Of a stretch of 64,000 nucleotides of DNA, positions 40,701 through 49,774 are shown piece after piece (positions within the stretch are counted from its first letter, which is position 1; each line of letters starts with the position of its first letter). The position numbers and the translations under genes are program-made. Source of the DNA: Microvirga subterranea (GTDB taxonomy: Bacteria > Pseudomonadota > Alphaproteobacteria > Rhizobiales > Beijerinckiaceae); contig NZ_QQBB01000008.1 of assembly GCF_003350535.1 (NCBI RefSeq), forward strand, positions 62,001 to 126,000, read 5' to 3'. Under the pieces are notes generated by a model. It was given only the letters and a program-made list of their open reading frames with translations. It was not told the DNA's origin and searched no databases.

Positions 40701-40955
40701 ATGGCGGGCGATCGCGCGCAAAATCTTCAGGACACCTTTCTCAACTACGTCCGGAAGAACAAAATTCCCCTTACGATCTTCCTCGTGAACGGCGTCAAGC
40801 TCCAAGGCGTCGTCACCTGGTTCGACAATTTCTGTGTTCTCCTGCGTCGAGACGGGCATTCACAGCTCGTCTACAAGCATGCGATCTCCACCATCATGCC
40901 AGGTCAGCCCGTCCAGCTGTTCGATCAGATCGACGAGGCAGGCGAAAAGGCTTGA
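40701..40955 (+). CDS. hfq: RNA chaperone Hfq
   Basis: Hfq is a hexameric Sm-like protein that pairs small RNAs with mRNAs. The 84-residue protein has the Sm1 motif ([20 protein letters not shown], then [19 protein letters not shown]) and the Sm2 motif [14 protein letters not shown], with a short C-terminal tail as in other alphaproteobacteria. A GAGG box lies before the ATG. A 176-bp leader separates it from ntrX, enough for its own promoter. Its TGA is one base from the hflX start. Confidence 0.97.
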   Translation: MAGDRAQNLQDTFLNYVRKNKIPLTIFLVNGVKLQGVVTWFDNFCVLLRRDGHSQLVYKHAISTIMPGQPVQLFDQIDEAGEKA

Positions 40956-40956
40956 G

Positions 40957-42360
40957 GTGACGGAACCGCGCACACCGGGGGAACATCGTCTCGCTCACCT
41001 GGCCGAACCTGAGAAGGAGGTTGCGGCAGGAACGAAGACGCTCGTGGTCGGTCCTTACCTGACCCGGCGCCGTCGTGCGGCGGCTGGAGCTCCTGACGGG
41101 GAGGGGGATGAGACCAATCCCCGTCCGCCGGAGGCTCGGCTTGGGGAGGCGGCGGGCCTTGCGGCCGCCATCGACCTGTCCATCGTCCAGTCGATGATCA
41201 CGCCGCTCGCCTCGCCCCGCCCTGCCACCTATATCGGCAGCGGCAAGGTGGAGGAGCTGGCCGGGCTGATCAAGGCCGAAGGAATCGGGCTTGTCGTCAT
41301 GGACTGCGCGTTAAGCCCGGTCCAGCAACGCAATCTCGAAAAGGCCTGGGGCGCCAAGGTCATCGACCGCACGGGCCTGATTCTCGAAATCTTCGGGCGC
41401 CGGGCGCGGACGAAGGAGGGCACCCTTCAGGTCGAGCTCGCCCACCTCTCCTACCAGAAGGGCCGACTGGTCCGATCCTGGACCCACCTGGAGCGTCAGC
41501 GCGGCGGTTTCGGCTTCCTGGGCGGCCCGGGCGAGACCCAGATCGAGGCCGACCGGCGCCTGATCCAGGACCGGATGACCCGGATCGAGCGCGAGCTCGA
41601 AACGGTGGTGAAGACGCGTGCCCTGCATCGGACGAGCCGGAGGAGGGTGCCTTACCCGATCGTGGCGCTGGTCGGATACACGAATGCCGGCAAGTCGACC
41701 CTGTTCAATCGCATGACCCAGGCCGACGTGCTGGCGGAAAACATGCTGTTCGCCACCCTCGATCCGACCTCCCGCGCCATCGAACTGCCTCATGGCGAGA
41801 AGGCGATCCTGTCCGACACCGTCGGTTTCATCTCGGATCTGCCGACCATGCTGGTGGCGGCCTTCCGGGCGACCCTGGAGGATGTGGTCGAGGCGGACGT
41901 CCTGCTCCACGTCCGCGACGTCTCTCACGGCGAAACCGAGGCTCAGGCGGGCGACGTGGCGGTCGTTCTGCGCGAACTCGGGATCGATCCGAACGACACC
42001 CGACGGATCATCGAGGTCTGGAACAAGGCCGATCTTCTGTCTCCGGAAGAGCGGGAGAGGCTGGCGACGGCGTCGGGCCGACAGGAAGACGAGCGGCGCC
42101 CGATCCTGATCTCGGCCCTCACGGGCGAGGGCATCCCGGAACTCCTGACGACCATCCAGGACCATCTCGCGATGGGACGGTTGAGCTACGAGGTCGATGT
42201 GGCGCCGGAGGATGGCCAGGGGCTCGCTTGGCTGCACGAGAACACCGAGATCCTCGACCGCCGCACCCTCGAGAACGGGCACACGATCCTTCACGTGCGG
42301 CTCGGCTCCGGCAAGGAGCCCCGATTCCTGAATCGGTTCCCGACCGCCCGGGTCCTATGA
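40957..42360 (+). CDS. hflX: Ribosome-associated GTPase HflX
   Basis: HflX is a GTPase that splits stalled ribosomes, typically under heat stress. The 467-residue protein has the HflX N-terminal domain with [13 protein letters not shown] and the conserved [41 protein letters not shown] domain follows with [12 protein letters not shown] (G1), [12 protein letters not shown] (G3) and WNKADLL (G4). I chose the GTG at 40957, right behind the hfq stop, because the region further upstream in frame is inside hfq. The gene overlaps the convergent mazG by 6 bp. Confidence 0.95.
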   Translation: MTEPRTPGEHRLAHLAEPEKEVAAGTKTLVVGPYLTRRRRAAAGAPDGEGDETNPRPPEARLGEAAGLAAAIDLSIVQSMITPLASPRPATYIGSGKVEELAGLIKAEGIGLVVMDCALSPVQQRNLEKAWGAKVIDRTGLILEIFGRRARTKEGTLQVELAHLSYQKGRLVRSWTHLERQRGGFGFLGGPGETQIEADRRLIQDRMTRIERELETVVKTRALHRTSRRRVPYPIVALVGYTNAGKSTLFNRMTQADVLAENMLFATLDPTSRAIELPHGEKAILSDTVGFISDLPTMLVAAFRATLEDVVEADVLLHVRDVSHGETEAQAGDVAVVLRELGIDPNDTRRIIEVWNKADLLSPEERERLATASGRQEDERRPILISALTGEGIPELLTTIQDHLAMGRLSYEVDVAPEDGQGLAWLHENTEILDRRTLENGHTILHVRLGSGKEPRFLNRFPTARVL

Positions 42361-43197
42361 GGAGCGGGGCTCCCGCTCCGCCCGCTTGGCCTCGACCCAA
42401 AGCTCCTCCATCTCGTCGAGGGATGCCGCTTCCAGCGATTTCTGTTTCCGTCCGAGCGCACGCTCCACGGCGCCGAAGCGCCGCTCGAACTTGGCATTGG
42501 TCCTGCGCAGCGCGGTCTCCGGGTCGATACCGTAGTGGCGCGCCAGATTGCTGACGGCGAAGAGAAGATCGCCGATCTCGTCCTCGACCTTGTCTCTGTC
42601 GCCGCTTGAACACGCTTCCTTAACCTCCTCCAGCTCCTCGTGAATCTTGTCGATCACCTGAGATGCGTCGGGCCAGTCGAACCCGACCTTCGCGGCCTTG
42701 GTCGTAAGCTTCTGGGCACGGGTGAGGGCGGGTAGGGTGGTCGGGATTCCACCGAGGAACCCCCTCTCCTCATCCTGCATGGGTTGGCCGAGCTTCTCCC
42801 GGGACAGGCGCCGTTCCGCCTTCTCCTCCTGCTTGATCTCGTCCCACAGCAGCTTGACCTGGTCCGGCGAGAGATCGCGGGCATCGCCGAAGACGTGCGG
42901 ATGGCGGCGGATGAGCTTGCGGGTGATCGCCTCCACGACGTCCGGAAACGCGAAAAGGCTTTTTTCCGCTGCCATTTGGGCGTGGAACACCACCTGGAGC
43001 AGGAGATCGCCCAGTTCCTCCTTCAGATCCGCGAAATCTCCGCGCTCGATCGCATCCACCACCTCGTACGCCTCCTCCAGGGTATAGGGGGCGATCGAGT
43101 GGAAATCCTGCTCCTGGTCCCAGGGGCAGCCGGTGTCGGGGTTGCGCAGGGCCGCCATGATCTCCAGGAGCCGAGAGATGTCCGAGGAAGGCTTCAT
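42355..43197 (-). CDS. mazG: Nucleoside triphosphate pyrophosphohydrolase MazG
   Basis: MazG hydrolyses NTPs and dNTPs to monophosphates and diphosphate, helping to clear aberrant nucleotides. The 280-residue protein has two MazG repeats. The first is near residues 28-110 (TGCPWDQEQDFHSIAPYTLEEAYE, EELGDLLLQVVFHAQMA); the second is near 175-250 (KIHEELEEVKEA, DEIGDLLFAVSNLARH). The acidic EExxE/ExxD metal-binding residues are present in both. It stands convergent with hflX and upstream of nothing on the same strand but the EamA gene 75 bp away. Confidence 0.94.
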   Translation of the reverse strand: MKPSSDISRLLEIMAALRNPDTGCPWDQEQDFHSIAPYTLEEAYEVVDAIERGDFADLKEELGDLLLQVVFHAQMAAEKSLFAFPDVVEAITRKLIRRHPHVFGDARDLSPDQVKLLWDEIKQEEKAERRLSREKLGQPMQDEERGFLGGIPTTLPALTRAQKLTTKAAKVGFDWPDASQVIDKIHEELEEVKEACSSGDRDKVEDEIGDLLFAVSNLARHYGIDPETALRRTNAKFERRFGAVERALGRKQKSLEAASLDEMEELWVEAKRAEREPRSS

Positions 43198-43272
43198 CCG
43201 AATGTCACCAGGTGTCAGAAGGCAAATGGGGTTCGACCATGTGACCCATGTCCGGAGGACGCAAGTCCGATC

Positions 43273-44169
43273 TTACCGGAAGCGGCGGCGGAGCCGGAAG
43301 GCGAGGGAGGAGAGCTGGCTCCGATTCACCGTGATGATGAGGATCCCGCACAGCGCGATGAGCGATCCGAGGCCGGTCCGAAGATCGAAGCGGTCGCCCG
43401 TGATGGCGATGCCGAGAGCCACCGTCAGAAGGGGGTTCATGACGATCAGGGGCGCAATGATGTTCGCGGGGTACTTCTGGATGAGGCCGTAATAGAGCGT
43501 ATGGGCGAATAGCGAGACCACGAGGGCCGAGAAGAGAACGGCTCCGACGAACGGCCACCCGGCCCTCATCGCCAGATCGACCTGTCCAGTCTCCAGCCCC
43601 GTCGTCATGACAACGAGCGGCAGCACCGAGGCCAGACCGACCCAGGCCTGGAACTGGATCGGCTTGACACCACTGATCTGCTTCATGAGCACGGCCGCGA
43701 GCGATCCCACGAAGGCGGCCGCGCCGATCAGCGCGAGGCCGCCCGACAGGGCGAACGCTTCCCCGGGCTTCCACATCACCAGCACCCCGCCCAGGAAGGT
43801 CAGGGCGATGCCGATCCCACGCCGCCAGTCGATGGTCTCCCGGAGCATGGTGAATGACAGAAGCGCCGTGAACGGCAGACCGAGCTGGCTGACGACCGCC
43901 GAGCTCGATGGCGTCGCGGTCTTGATGCCGAGGAAGAACAGCGCAAAGCCTCCGCCGCCCATCAGAAAGCCGACCAGGAGAACGCGCCATGGCGGACGCG
44001 GAAACGGCACGAGCCAAGGGGCCGCGACGAGCGCCACGATCCCGAAGCGCACGGCGGCGTAGAACAGCGGCGGGATCTCCATGCCGGAGACCACGAGCTT
44101 GCTGACGATCGTGTGAGCCGCCCAGGTCAGGCAGACCAGAAATGCGATCGAAAAATCCCGGACGGTCAT
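43273..44169 (-). CDS. EamA/DMT-family permease
   Basis: The 298-residue protein contains ten predicted membrane helices in two EamA repeats of five, the usual drug/metabolite transporter layout (first repeat to about residue 135, second from about 145). Characteristic pieces are SRLVV-like SKLVVSGMEIPPLFYAAVRF and NPLLTVALGIAITGDRFDL. These permeases export metabolites or amino acids, and the substrate cannot be inferred. It ends with a short basic cytoplasmic tail (FRLRRRFR). Confidence 0.85.
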   Translation of the reverse strand: MTVRDFSIAFLVCLTWAAHTIVSKLVVSGMEIPPLFYAAVRFGIVALVAAPWLVPFPRPPWRVLLVGFLMGGGGFALFFLGIKTATPSSSAVVSQLGLPFTALLSFTMLRETIDWRRGIGIALTFLGGVLVMWKPGEAFALSGGLALIGAAAFVGSLAAVLMKQISGVKPIQFQAWVGLASVLPLVVMTTGLETGQVDLAMRAGWPFVGAVLFSALVVSLFAHTLYYGLIQKYPANIIAPLIVMNPLLTVALGIAITGDRFDLRTGLGSLIALCGILIITVNRSQLSSLAFRLRRRFR

Positions 44170-44390
44170 GCTCCGATTAAGGCCGGTCCGGCGCGATGAT
44201 CAATCCGTTCCTGACGCGGATCAGGCATGATTTCTCATAAAGCGGAGCGGGAAGGGTGCTTGTGCCAACAAGCTCACCGCTTGGCTATTTACAAGGAGAC
44301 CCCTGGTGCGGAGCCTTGAGGGCGCAACGCCGGGACGCCACGGAGGCGAAGGAGGAACCGAACGAGGTCCCCGCTCCTCACGCACCTATG

Positions 44391-44864
44391 TCAGAGCAGC
44401 CGCGCGCCTTCATACCGCGCGAAGACGGACCGACCGCCGGAACCGAACAGAACCACATCGTAGGTGTCTGGCGCCGTCCCATCGACTTCCATGCCTGGCG
44501 ATCCGACCGGCATTCCGGGAACGGCCAATCCCTGGCCGGCGGGTTTCGCTGCCAGCAGGCGCTTGACCGCATCGGCCGGAACATGGCCCTCGATCACATA
44601 GCCGGCGACCTCGGCCGTATGACACGAGGCCAGATCGTCCGGAACCCCCAGGCGAGCCTTCACCCGGTTGATCTGCAGGGTGGACACCACCTCAACGGTA
44701 AACCCAGCACGACGCATGTGATCGACCCAGCCTTCGCAGCAGCCGCAATTCGGATCTTTGGTGACGCGAACCGTCGGCAGGGCCGTATCCGCCAGGACAG
44801 GTCCCGCGACAATCACGGCGCCTGCGACCGCAAATGCGATGAGAAGTCGGCGGCGGTCGAGCAT
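44391..44864 (-). CDS. DUF411 periplasmic protein, putative metal-binding
   Basis: The 157-residue protein has a signal peptide (MLDRRRLLIAFAVAGAVIVA, cleavage near VLADTALP) and the DUF411 core. The core reads VRVTKDPNCGCCEGWVDHMR with a CGCC motif, then RAGFTVEVVS, VPDDLASCHTAEVAGYVIEGHVP and an AVPGMPVGSPGME segment. DUF411 proteins are often found with copper-handling genes and are thought to bind metal through these cysteines. No copper gene is adjacent here. It may be transcribed from the 396-bp non-coding stretch on its right. Confidence 0.85.
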   Translation of the reverse strand: MLDRRRLLIAFAVAGAVIVAGPVLADTALPTVRVTKDPNCGCCEGWVDHMRRAGFTVEVVSTLQINRVKARLGVPDDLASCHTAEVAGYVIEGHVPADAVKRLLAAKPAGQGLAVPGMPVGSPGMEVDGTAPDTYDVVLFGSGGRSVFARYEGARLL

Positions 44865-45260
44865 GTAAAATCTCCATTCATCGGGCGACGAGCCGAACAG
44901 GCACTACGCGGCTCAAGTCATAGGCGCCTTGATGCACATCACGTCGGGATCACCCCATGGGAAAACAAGGCGCGGTCCGAAAGCCCGATTGATCGAGAAG
45001 GCATGGCACAGCAGAGGGAAGAGCAACCGCGGCTGGAGGTCCGCCTTCCGTTACATCGAATTCGCATAAGATATATTATGGAACCAAAATGATGGGACAG
45101 GTGTTCAGCGGATCCTGGGGCTTCTCTTTGGTCCATCTGGAGCCAAGCCATAGACGGATGATCCGTGTAGCAGATCTCCATCGGTCATCAATCAGTCAAG
45201 ACACGAATGGAATGGGCGGACGCAGAGAGTTGCGCCTGCCCCGGTCACTCCGTCCATGGA
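44865..45260. other. Non-coding stretch right of the DUF411 gene
   Basis: These 396 bp lie between the DUF411 gene and the 3' end of the persulfide dioxygenase gene, both on the minus strand. Short frames exist on both strands, but none has a family match, a good ribosome-binding site or sensible composition. An AT-rich patch near 45064-45085 could be a promoter. I see no repeat, RNA gene or terminator with confidence. Confidence 0.5.
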
Positions 45261-46148
45261 TCAGACCACGGCCTCGGCACCGCCCTTCATCGTGACCGGG
45301 ATCATCAGGTACCGGACCCCATTGGCTTCAGCGGGCGGAAACTTGCCAGCGCGGATGTTCACCTGGATCGACGGCAGCAGAAGCCGCGGTGCCGCGAGCT
45401 TGGCGTCCCGGGCCGTCCGCATGGCAACGAACTCGTCTTCGGTGACGCCTTCCTTGACGTGGACGTTCTGCCCGCGCTGTTCGCCGACCGTCGTCTCCCA
45501 GGCGTAGCTGTCCCGGCCCGGCGCCTTGTAGTCGTGGCACATGAAGAGCCTGGTCGCCGGCGGCAGTGCCAGGAGGCGCTTGATCGAGCGGTAGAGCTGA
45601 TGCGCATCGCCGCCCGGGAAATCGGCTCTGGCGGTTCCATAATCCGGCATGAACATCGTGTCGCCGACGAACACCGCATCCTCGATCTTATAGGAGACGT
45701 CCGCGGGCGTGTGGCCTGGCGTGTGCATCACCTCGACGTCGAGATCGCCGATCCTGAAATGTTCCTCGTCCCGGAACAGGTGGTCGAAGTCGCGCCCGCT
45801 GGCGTCCAGGTCGGAGGCGTTGAAGATCGGGCGGAAGATCCGCTGCACGTCCTTGATGTGCTCGCCGATGCCGATCCTGGCTCCCGTCTTGGCCTTGATG
45901 TAGGGCGCGCCCGACAGGTGATCGGCATGGGCATGAGTCTCGAGCGCCCATTCGACCACGTAACCCGCCTCCCCGGCCGCCGCCAGGATCGCCTCGACGG
46001 AACGGGTGTCGACCGTGCCGGAGGCGTAGTCGTAGTCGAAGACCGGGTCGATGATGGCGGCCTTCCTCGTCGCCGGATCGGCGACCAGATAACTGACCGT
46101 ATTGGTCGGCTCGTCGAAGAACGCCCGGATGATGGGTTTGCCTGACAT
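45261..46148 (-). CDS. Persulfide dioxygenase-type metallo-beta-lactamase fold hydrolase (Blh/ETHE1-like)
   Basis: The 295-residue protein is an MBL-fold enzyme with the metal motifs ETHAHADHLSGA (about residues 70-81), HTPGHTPADVSY and GDTMFMPDYGTARADFPGGD, plus LFMCHDYKAPGRDSYAWET near 200. This set matches ETHE1/Blh non-haem iron persulfide dioxygenases, which oxidise glutathione persulfide to sulfite. It lacks the N-terminal DUF442 domain of Xylella Blh; a separate DUF442 gene lies 1.5 kb away. It is divergently transcribed from the rhodanese/TauE/DUF442 genes, supporting a role in sulfide detoxification. Confidence 0.88.
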   Translation of the reverse strand: MSGKPIIRAFFDEPTNTVSYLVADPATRKAAIIDPVFDYDYASGTVDTRSVEAILAAAGEAGYVVEWALETHAHADHLSGAPYIKAKTGARIGIGEHIKDVQRIFRPIFNASDLDASGRDFDHLFRDEEHFRIGDLDVEVMHTPGHTPADVSYKIEDAVFVGDTMFMPDYGTARADFPGGDAHQLYRSIKRLLALPPATRLFMCHDYKAPGRDSYAWETTVGEQRGQNVHVKEGVTEDEFVAMRTARDAKLAAPRLLLPSIQVNIRAGKFPPAEANGVRYLMIPVTMKGGAEAVV

Positions 46149-46198
46149 GGTCTGAACTCCTGCTCGGCGCCAGCGCCGTTATTGACAATGTATGAGTG

Positions 46199-46223
46199 AT
46201 ATCTAAATAAGCAATATCTAATT
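46199..46223. promoter_or_regulatory. AT-rich direct repeats between divergent sulfide genes
   Basis: ATATCTAAAT (46199-46208) and ATATCTAATT (46214-46223) are direct repeats 15 bases apart in the 109-bp gap between the dioxygenase and rhodanese genes. The gap is far more AT-rich than its flanks. It is a plausible shared operator for an ArsR-type repressor such as BigR, which is known to bind AT-rich DNA at similar loci. Confidence 0.45.
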
Positions 46224-46257
46224 TAATTCTGAGTTCGACCCGACCCGGAGATTGACC

Positions 46258-46812
46258 ATGTCCCTTCCTGTCATCGCACCCGAAGAAGCCAAGCGCCTTC
46301 TCGAACAGGGCGCCGTCCTCGTCGATATCCGCGAGCCGGACGAACATGTGCGCGAAAAGATCCCGGGCGCACGGCTGATGCCGCTCTCGAAGCTCGACGA
46401 GGCGGATCTCGCCCTCCATGACGGGACACCGGTGATCTTCCACTGCCGCAGCGGGGCGCGCACCAAAGGGAATGCCGCACGCCTTGCGGGCAAGGCCTCC
46501 AGTGCCTGTGACGCTTACATTGTCGAGGGTGGCCTCGAGGCCTGGAAGAAGGCGGGCCTGCCGGTCGTGGCCGACCGTCGCCAGCCGCTCGAACTCCAGC
46601 GGCAGGTGCAGATCGGCGCCGGCAGCCTGGCGCTTTTCGGCACCCTGCTCGGGCTCCTTCTCTCGCCCCTGTTCTTCATCGTGCCGGGCTTCGTCGGAGC
46701 CGGGCTGATGGTGGCAGGCATCACGGGTTTCTGCGGCCTGGCGCGAGTTCTCGCAAAAGCGCCCTGGAACCGGGCGGTCTACGGCCGGCCAGACGCGGCG
46801 CGCACCGCCTGA
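46258..46812 (+). CDS. Rhodanese-like protein with DUF2892 membrane domain
   Basis: The 184-residue protein combines a rhodanese domain (residues 1-110) with a C-terminal DUF2892 membrane hairpin (about 120-165). The catalytic loop is VIFHCRSGARTKGN, with the sulfur-carrying cysteine, preceded by LVDIREPDEHVREKIPGA. It probably moves sulfane sulfur between thiol carriers at the inner membrane during sulfide oxidation. GGAG stands 7 bases before ATG 46258; the TTG at 46252 is less likely. It leads a plus-strand operon with the TauE-type exporter and DUF442 protein. Confidence 0.88.
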   Translation: MSLPVIAPEEAKRLLEQGAVLVDIREPDEHVREKIPGARLMPLSKLDEADLALHDGTPVIFHCRSGARTKGNAARLAGKASSACDAYIVEGGLEAWKKAGLPVVADRRQPLELQRQVQIGAGSLALFGTLLGLLLSPLFFIVPGFVGAGLMVAGITGFCGLARVLAKAPWNRAVYGRPDAARTA

Positions 46813-46836
46813 TCGGGAACACTTCTGGAGACGGAC

Positions 46837-47616
46837 ATGCTGTCCCTCACCCAAAGCGCCCTCGGGCTGGTATCGGGCTCGCTGGTCGGCTTCTCCCTCG
46901 GCCTCGTAGGCGGGGGCGGATCGATCCTGGCCGTGCCGCTGCTGGTCTATCTGGTCGGTGTCGCGAACCCGCATGTGGCGATCGGCACCAGCGCCATCGC
47001 GGTCGCGGCCAACGCGGCGGCCAATCTCGTGAACCATGCCCGCGCAGGCAACGTCAAATGGCGCTGTGCCTTGGTCTTTGCCGCAGCGGGCATGCTCGGG
47101 GCCTTCGGCGGGTCGACGCTCGGCAAGCTGGTGGACGGTCAGAAGCTTCTCGCTCTCTTCGCGGTTCTGATGATGGTGGTCGGCGCCCTTATACTCCGGG
47201 GTCGGCACGGCGAGGGCGATGCTTCGGTTCGGCTCGGCCGCGACAACCTGCCGAAGCTCGTCGGATTGGGGCTGGGTGCCGGCATCCTGTCGGGCTTCTT
47301 CGGCATCGGCGGCGGCTTCCTGATCGTCCCCGGGCTGATGCTCGCGACCGGCATGCCGATCCTGAACGCGGTCGGATCATCCCTTGTCGCGGTCACGGCC
47401 TTCGGCCTGACCACGGCGGCGAACTACGCCATTTCCGGTCTCGTCGACTGGAAACTGGCGCTCCTATTCATCGCCGGCGGCATCATGGGAGGCCTGCTGG
47501 GCGCCCGTTCGGCGAAGGAACTCTCGGGAAAGCGCGGCGCGCTCAACCTGGTCTTCGCGGCGCTCATCTTCGCCGTGGCGCTCTACATGCTGGTCCGGAG
47601 CCTTGGCCAGTTCTGA
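46837..47616 (+). CDS. Sulfite exporter TauE/SafE family protein
   Basis: The 259-residue protein has about eight membrane helices with the internally repeated TauE/SafE (DUF81) pattern. The first half has GSLVGFSLGLVGGGGSILAV and ATG-like VAIGTSAIAVAANAAANLVN. The second has GAGILSGFFGIGGGFLIVPG and VGSSLVAVTAFG. These permeases export sulfite or organosulfonates. In this operon the substrate is most likely sulfite formed by the persulfide dioxygenase, as proposed for Xylella and Agrobacterium bigR operons. Confidence 0.9.
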   Translation: MLSLTQSALGLVSGSLVGFSLGLVGGGGSILAVPLLVYLVGVANPHVAIGTSAIAVAANAAANLVNHARAGNVKWRCALVFAAAGMLGAFGGSTLGKLVDGQKLLALFAVLMMVVGALILRGRHGEGDASVRLGRDNLPKLVGLGLGAGILSGFFGIGGGFLIVPGLMLATGMPILNAVGSSLVAVTAFGLTTAANYAISGLVDWKLALLFIAGGIMGGLLGARSAKELSGKRGALNLVFAALIFAVALYMLVRSLGQF

Positions 47617-47664
47617 GCAGCAAAGGCGGCCGGCGAGCGCCGCCCCGAACGGAAAGGACATCTC

Positions 47665-48105
47665 ATGAAGATCGCAAAGCTCACGGACGGTTTCTCGGTG
47701 GCGCCCCAACTGTCCGTAAGGGACGTCGAGGCGGCTTCCGCCGCAGGATTCCGCCTCCTGATCAACAACCGCCCGGATGGCGAGGCACCGGATCAGCCGA
47801 CCAGCGCCGAGCTCTCCGCGGCCGCACGCCGCCTGGGTCTCGACTACCGCCATGTTCCGGTCGTCCCGGGCCAGATCTCCGACGAGCAGGTCGCGGCCAT
47901 CAGGAAGGCGTTGGCGGAGGGGCAGGGACCCGCCCTCGCCTTCTGCCGCAGCGGCACACGGTCGGCGACCCTGTGGGCGCTTGCCTCCGCCGACACGATG
48001 CCTCCGGAGGAGATCCTGAGGACGGCAGGGGACGCGGGCTACGATCTTTCGGCCCTCCGCGGCCGGATTTCCGAAGCCGCCAGCCGTCACGCCGGAGAAA
48101 CGTGA
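47665..48105 (+). CDS. DUF442 (TIGR01244 family) sulfur transferase / phosphatase-like protein
   Basis: The 146-residue protein matches the DUF442 family, a dual-specificity-phosphatase-like fold with rhodanese-type activity. It begins MKIAKLTDGFSVAPQLSVRD, has LLINNRPDGEAPDQP and the phosphatase-like loop LAFCRSGTRSATLWALA with the catalytic Cys-x-x-Gly-x-Arg. In Xylella Blh this domain is fused to the dioxygenase; here it is separate but in the same locus. It lies 48 bp after the TauE gene and likely supplies persulfide to the dioxygenase. Confidence 0.87.
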   Translation: MKIAKLTDGFSVAPQLSVRDVEAASAAGFRLLINNRPDGEAPDQPTSAELSAAARRLGLDYRHVPVVPGQISDEQVAAIRKALAEGQGPALAFCRSGTRSATLWALASADTMPPEEILRTAGDAGYDLSALRGRISEAASRHAGET

Positions 48106-48109
48106 GCGC

Positions 48110-48907
48110 TCAGTCGGCGAGGATCTGCATTCCGTCGTAGGCGGGCTCCACGTTCGGCGGGAGTTCGCCCCGAAGCCTTTCGTAGTCCAGATCGGAGTGC
48201 AGGTTGGTCAGGATCGCACGCTTCGGCTTGACCTCGTCGATGAGGGAGAGCGCCTCCGACACCGAGAAATGGGTCGGATGCGGCGTGTAGCGGAGCGCGT
48301 CGATGATCAGGACGTCGAGGTCCTGAAAATGGCGCATGCTGGCCTTGGGCAGTTCGCTCACGTCGGGCGCGTAGGCGATCCTGTCGAACCGGAAGCCCAA
48401 GGCGTCGATGTCGCCGTGCACCATCCGGAACGGCATCGCCCGGATAGCCCCGCCGGGACCTGAAACGACGGTTTCTCGGTCATGGTCCAGACGATGGGCC
48501 TCGAGAATGGGCGGATAGCCGCTGCCGGGCGGGGTCTCGAAGCAATAGCCGAAGCGGATCAGCAGCAGCTCGCTCGTGGTTCGATCCGCATAGATCGGGA
48601 TCTTCCGGCGCATCGAAATCACCAGGGGGCGCAGATCGTCGATCCCGTGGGTGTGGTCGGCGTGCTCGTGGGTGTACAGCACGGCGTCGAGGCGCTTCAC
48701 GTCGGCCCCGAGAAGCTGCTCGCGCAGGTCGGGGGAGGTATCGATCAGAACGCTCGTCGTTCCCTCGGCCCCTGCCCGCTCGACCAGAAGCGAGCACCGC
48801 CGCCGCCGATTCTTCGGGTTCGACGGATCGCAGGCGCCCCAGCCTGCGCCGACGCGCGGAACCCCGCCGGAAGAGCCGCAGCCGAGAATCGTCAGTTTCA
48901 GGCTCAT
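48110..48907 (-). CDS. MBL-fold metal hydrolase (PhnP-like)
   Basis: The 265-residue protein starts MSLKLTILGCGSSGGVPRVG and has zinc ligands in LYTHEHADHTHGIDDLRPLV, FRMVHGD and TPHPTHFSVSEAL. The ILGCGSSGGVP start and the THEHADHxxGxDD motif characterise PhnP-type phosphodiesterases and their relatives. No C-P lyase genes are here, so the natural substrate is uncertain. Its place right after tatD (4-bp overlap) is conserved in Rhizobiales and suggests a housekeeping role in nucleotide or nucleic-acid turnover. Confidence 0.85.
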   Translation of the reverse strand: MSLKLTILGCGSSGGVPRVGAGWGACDPSNPKNRRRRCSLLVERAGAEGTTSVLIDTSPDLREQLLGADVKRLDAVLYTHEHADHTHGIDDLRPLVISMRRKIPIYADRTTSELLLIRFGYCFETPPGSGYPPILEAHRLDHDRETVVSGPGGAIRAMPFRMVHGDIDALGFRFDRIAYAPDVSELPKASMRHFQDLDVLIIDALRYTPHPTHFSVSEALSLIDEVKPKRAILTNLHSDLDYERLRGELPPNVEPAYDGMQILAD

Positions 48908-49701
48908 GCGGCGGCTTGCCTGTCAGCCGCCGCCGCCTTCGAGAAGAGGCGGTAGAAATTGGCGGTCGTGATCTCGGCGATCTCGGATTCGGTCGCGCCG
49001 ATCACCTCCGCCAGCGTCCTGGCGGTGTGGGCCACATAGGCAGGTTCGTTGGTCTTGCCCCTGTAAGGGACCGGCGCCAGGTAGGGCGCATCGGTCTCGA
49101 CCAGCAGCCGATCCCGCGGGACCTGGGCGGCGATGCGGCGGATATCCTCCGAGTTCCGGAACGTCAAGATTCCCGAGAACGAGACATAGAGCCCCAAATC
49201 AACGCCGACCTGCGCCAGTTGCTCGCCGGACGAGAAGCAGTGCAGAACGGCGCCGAACCGCCCTCGCCCCATCTCGTCGGACAGGATCTCGATCATGTCC
49301 TCGTCGGCGTTGCGGGCATGAATCACGAGGGGCAGACCTGTTTCCCGCGTGGCCGCGATATGGGTGCGGAACACCTTCCGCTGCACATCCCGAGGGCTCT
49401 TGTCATAGTGGTAATCGAGCCCGGCTTCGCCGATGGCGATGCAGCGCGGGTGAGCCGAAAGCGCGACGAGGCGCGACGCCGGCACGTCCGGCTCCTCGGC
49501 GGCATTATGAGGGTGCGTCCCGACCGTGAAGAAAACGTCTCGATGAGCCTCGGCAAGGGCGCGATAGGTCTCGAACCGGGCCACATGGGTGGAGATCGTC
49601 ACCATCCGGCCGATGCCGGCCTCGGCAGCATGAGCCAGCACCTCGGGGAGGCGGGCCTGGAGATCGGGAAAGTCGAGGTGGCAGTGGCTGTCGATCAACA
49701 T
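48904..49701 (-). CDS. tatD: TatD family metal-dependent DNase
   Basis: TatD proteins are TIM-barrel metallonucleases. The 265-residue protein begins MLIDSHCHLDFPDLQAR with the HxH metal motif and shows GTHPHNA, AIGEAGLDYHYDKSPRDVQ, PLVIHARNADEDM, AVLHCFSSGEQLA and LLVETDAPYLAPVPYRGK. I chose ATG 49701, the family start; longer frames overlap the 3' region of the glycosidase gap. It sits in the metG-tatD-MBL order typical of the group, interrupted here by a glycosidase gene. Confidence 0.93.
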   Translation of the reverse strand: MLIDSHCHLDFPDLQARLPEVLAHAAEAGIGRMVTISTHVARFETYRALAEAHRDVFFTVGTHPHNAAEEPDVPASRLVALSAHPRCIAIGEAGLDYHYDKSPRDVQRKVFRTHIAATRETGLPLVIHARNADEDMIEILSDEMGRGRFGAVLHCFSSGEQLAQVGVDLGLYVSFSGILTFRNSEDIRRIAAQVPRDRLLVETDAPYLAPVPYRGKTNEPAYVAHTARTLAEVIGATESEIAEITTANFYRLFSKAAAADRQAAA

Positions 49702-49774
49702 GAGGAAAGGCGCCCTCCTCTTCCGACGCCTCGTTTTGCGTGGCCTCACCCATAAGCGGATGAGACTGTTCCGT

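Noticed and set aside
44939-45181. Possible 80-residue minus-strand gene between the DUF411 and persulfide dioxygenase genes
   Set aside because: It is rich in Ser, Cys and Arg without pattern, has no ribosome-binding site and no family resemblance.
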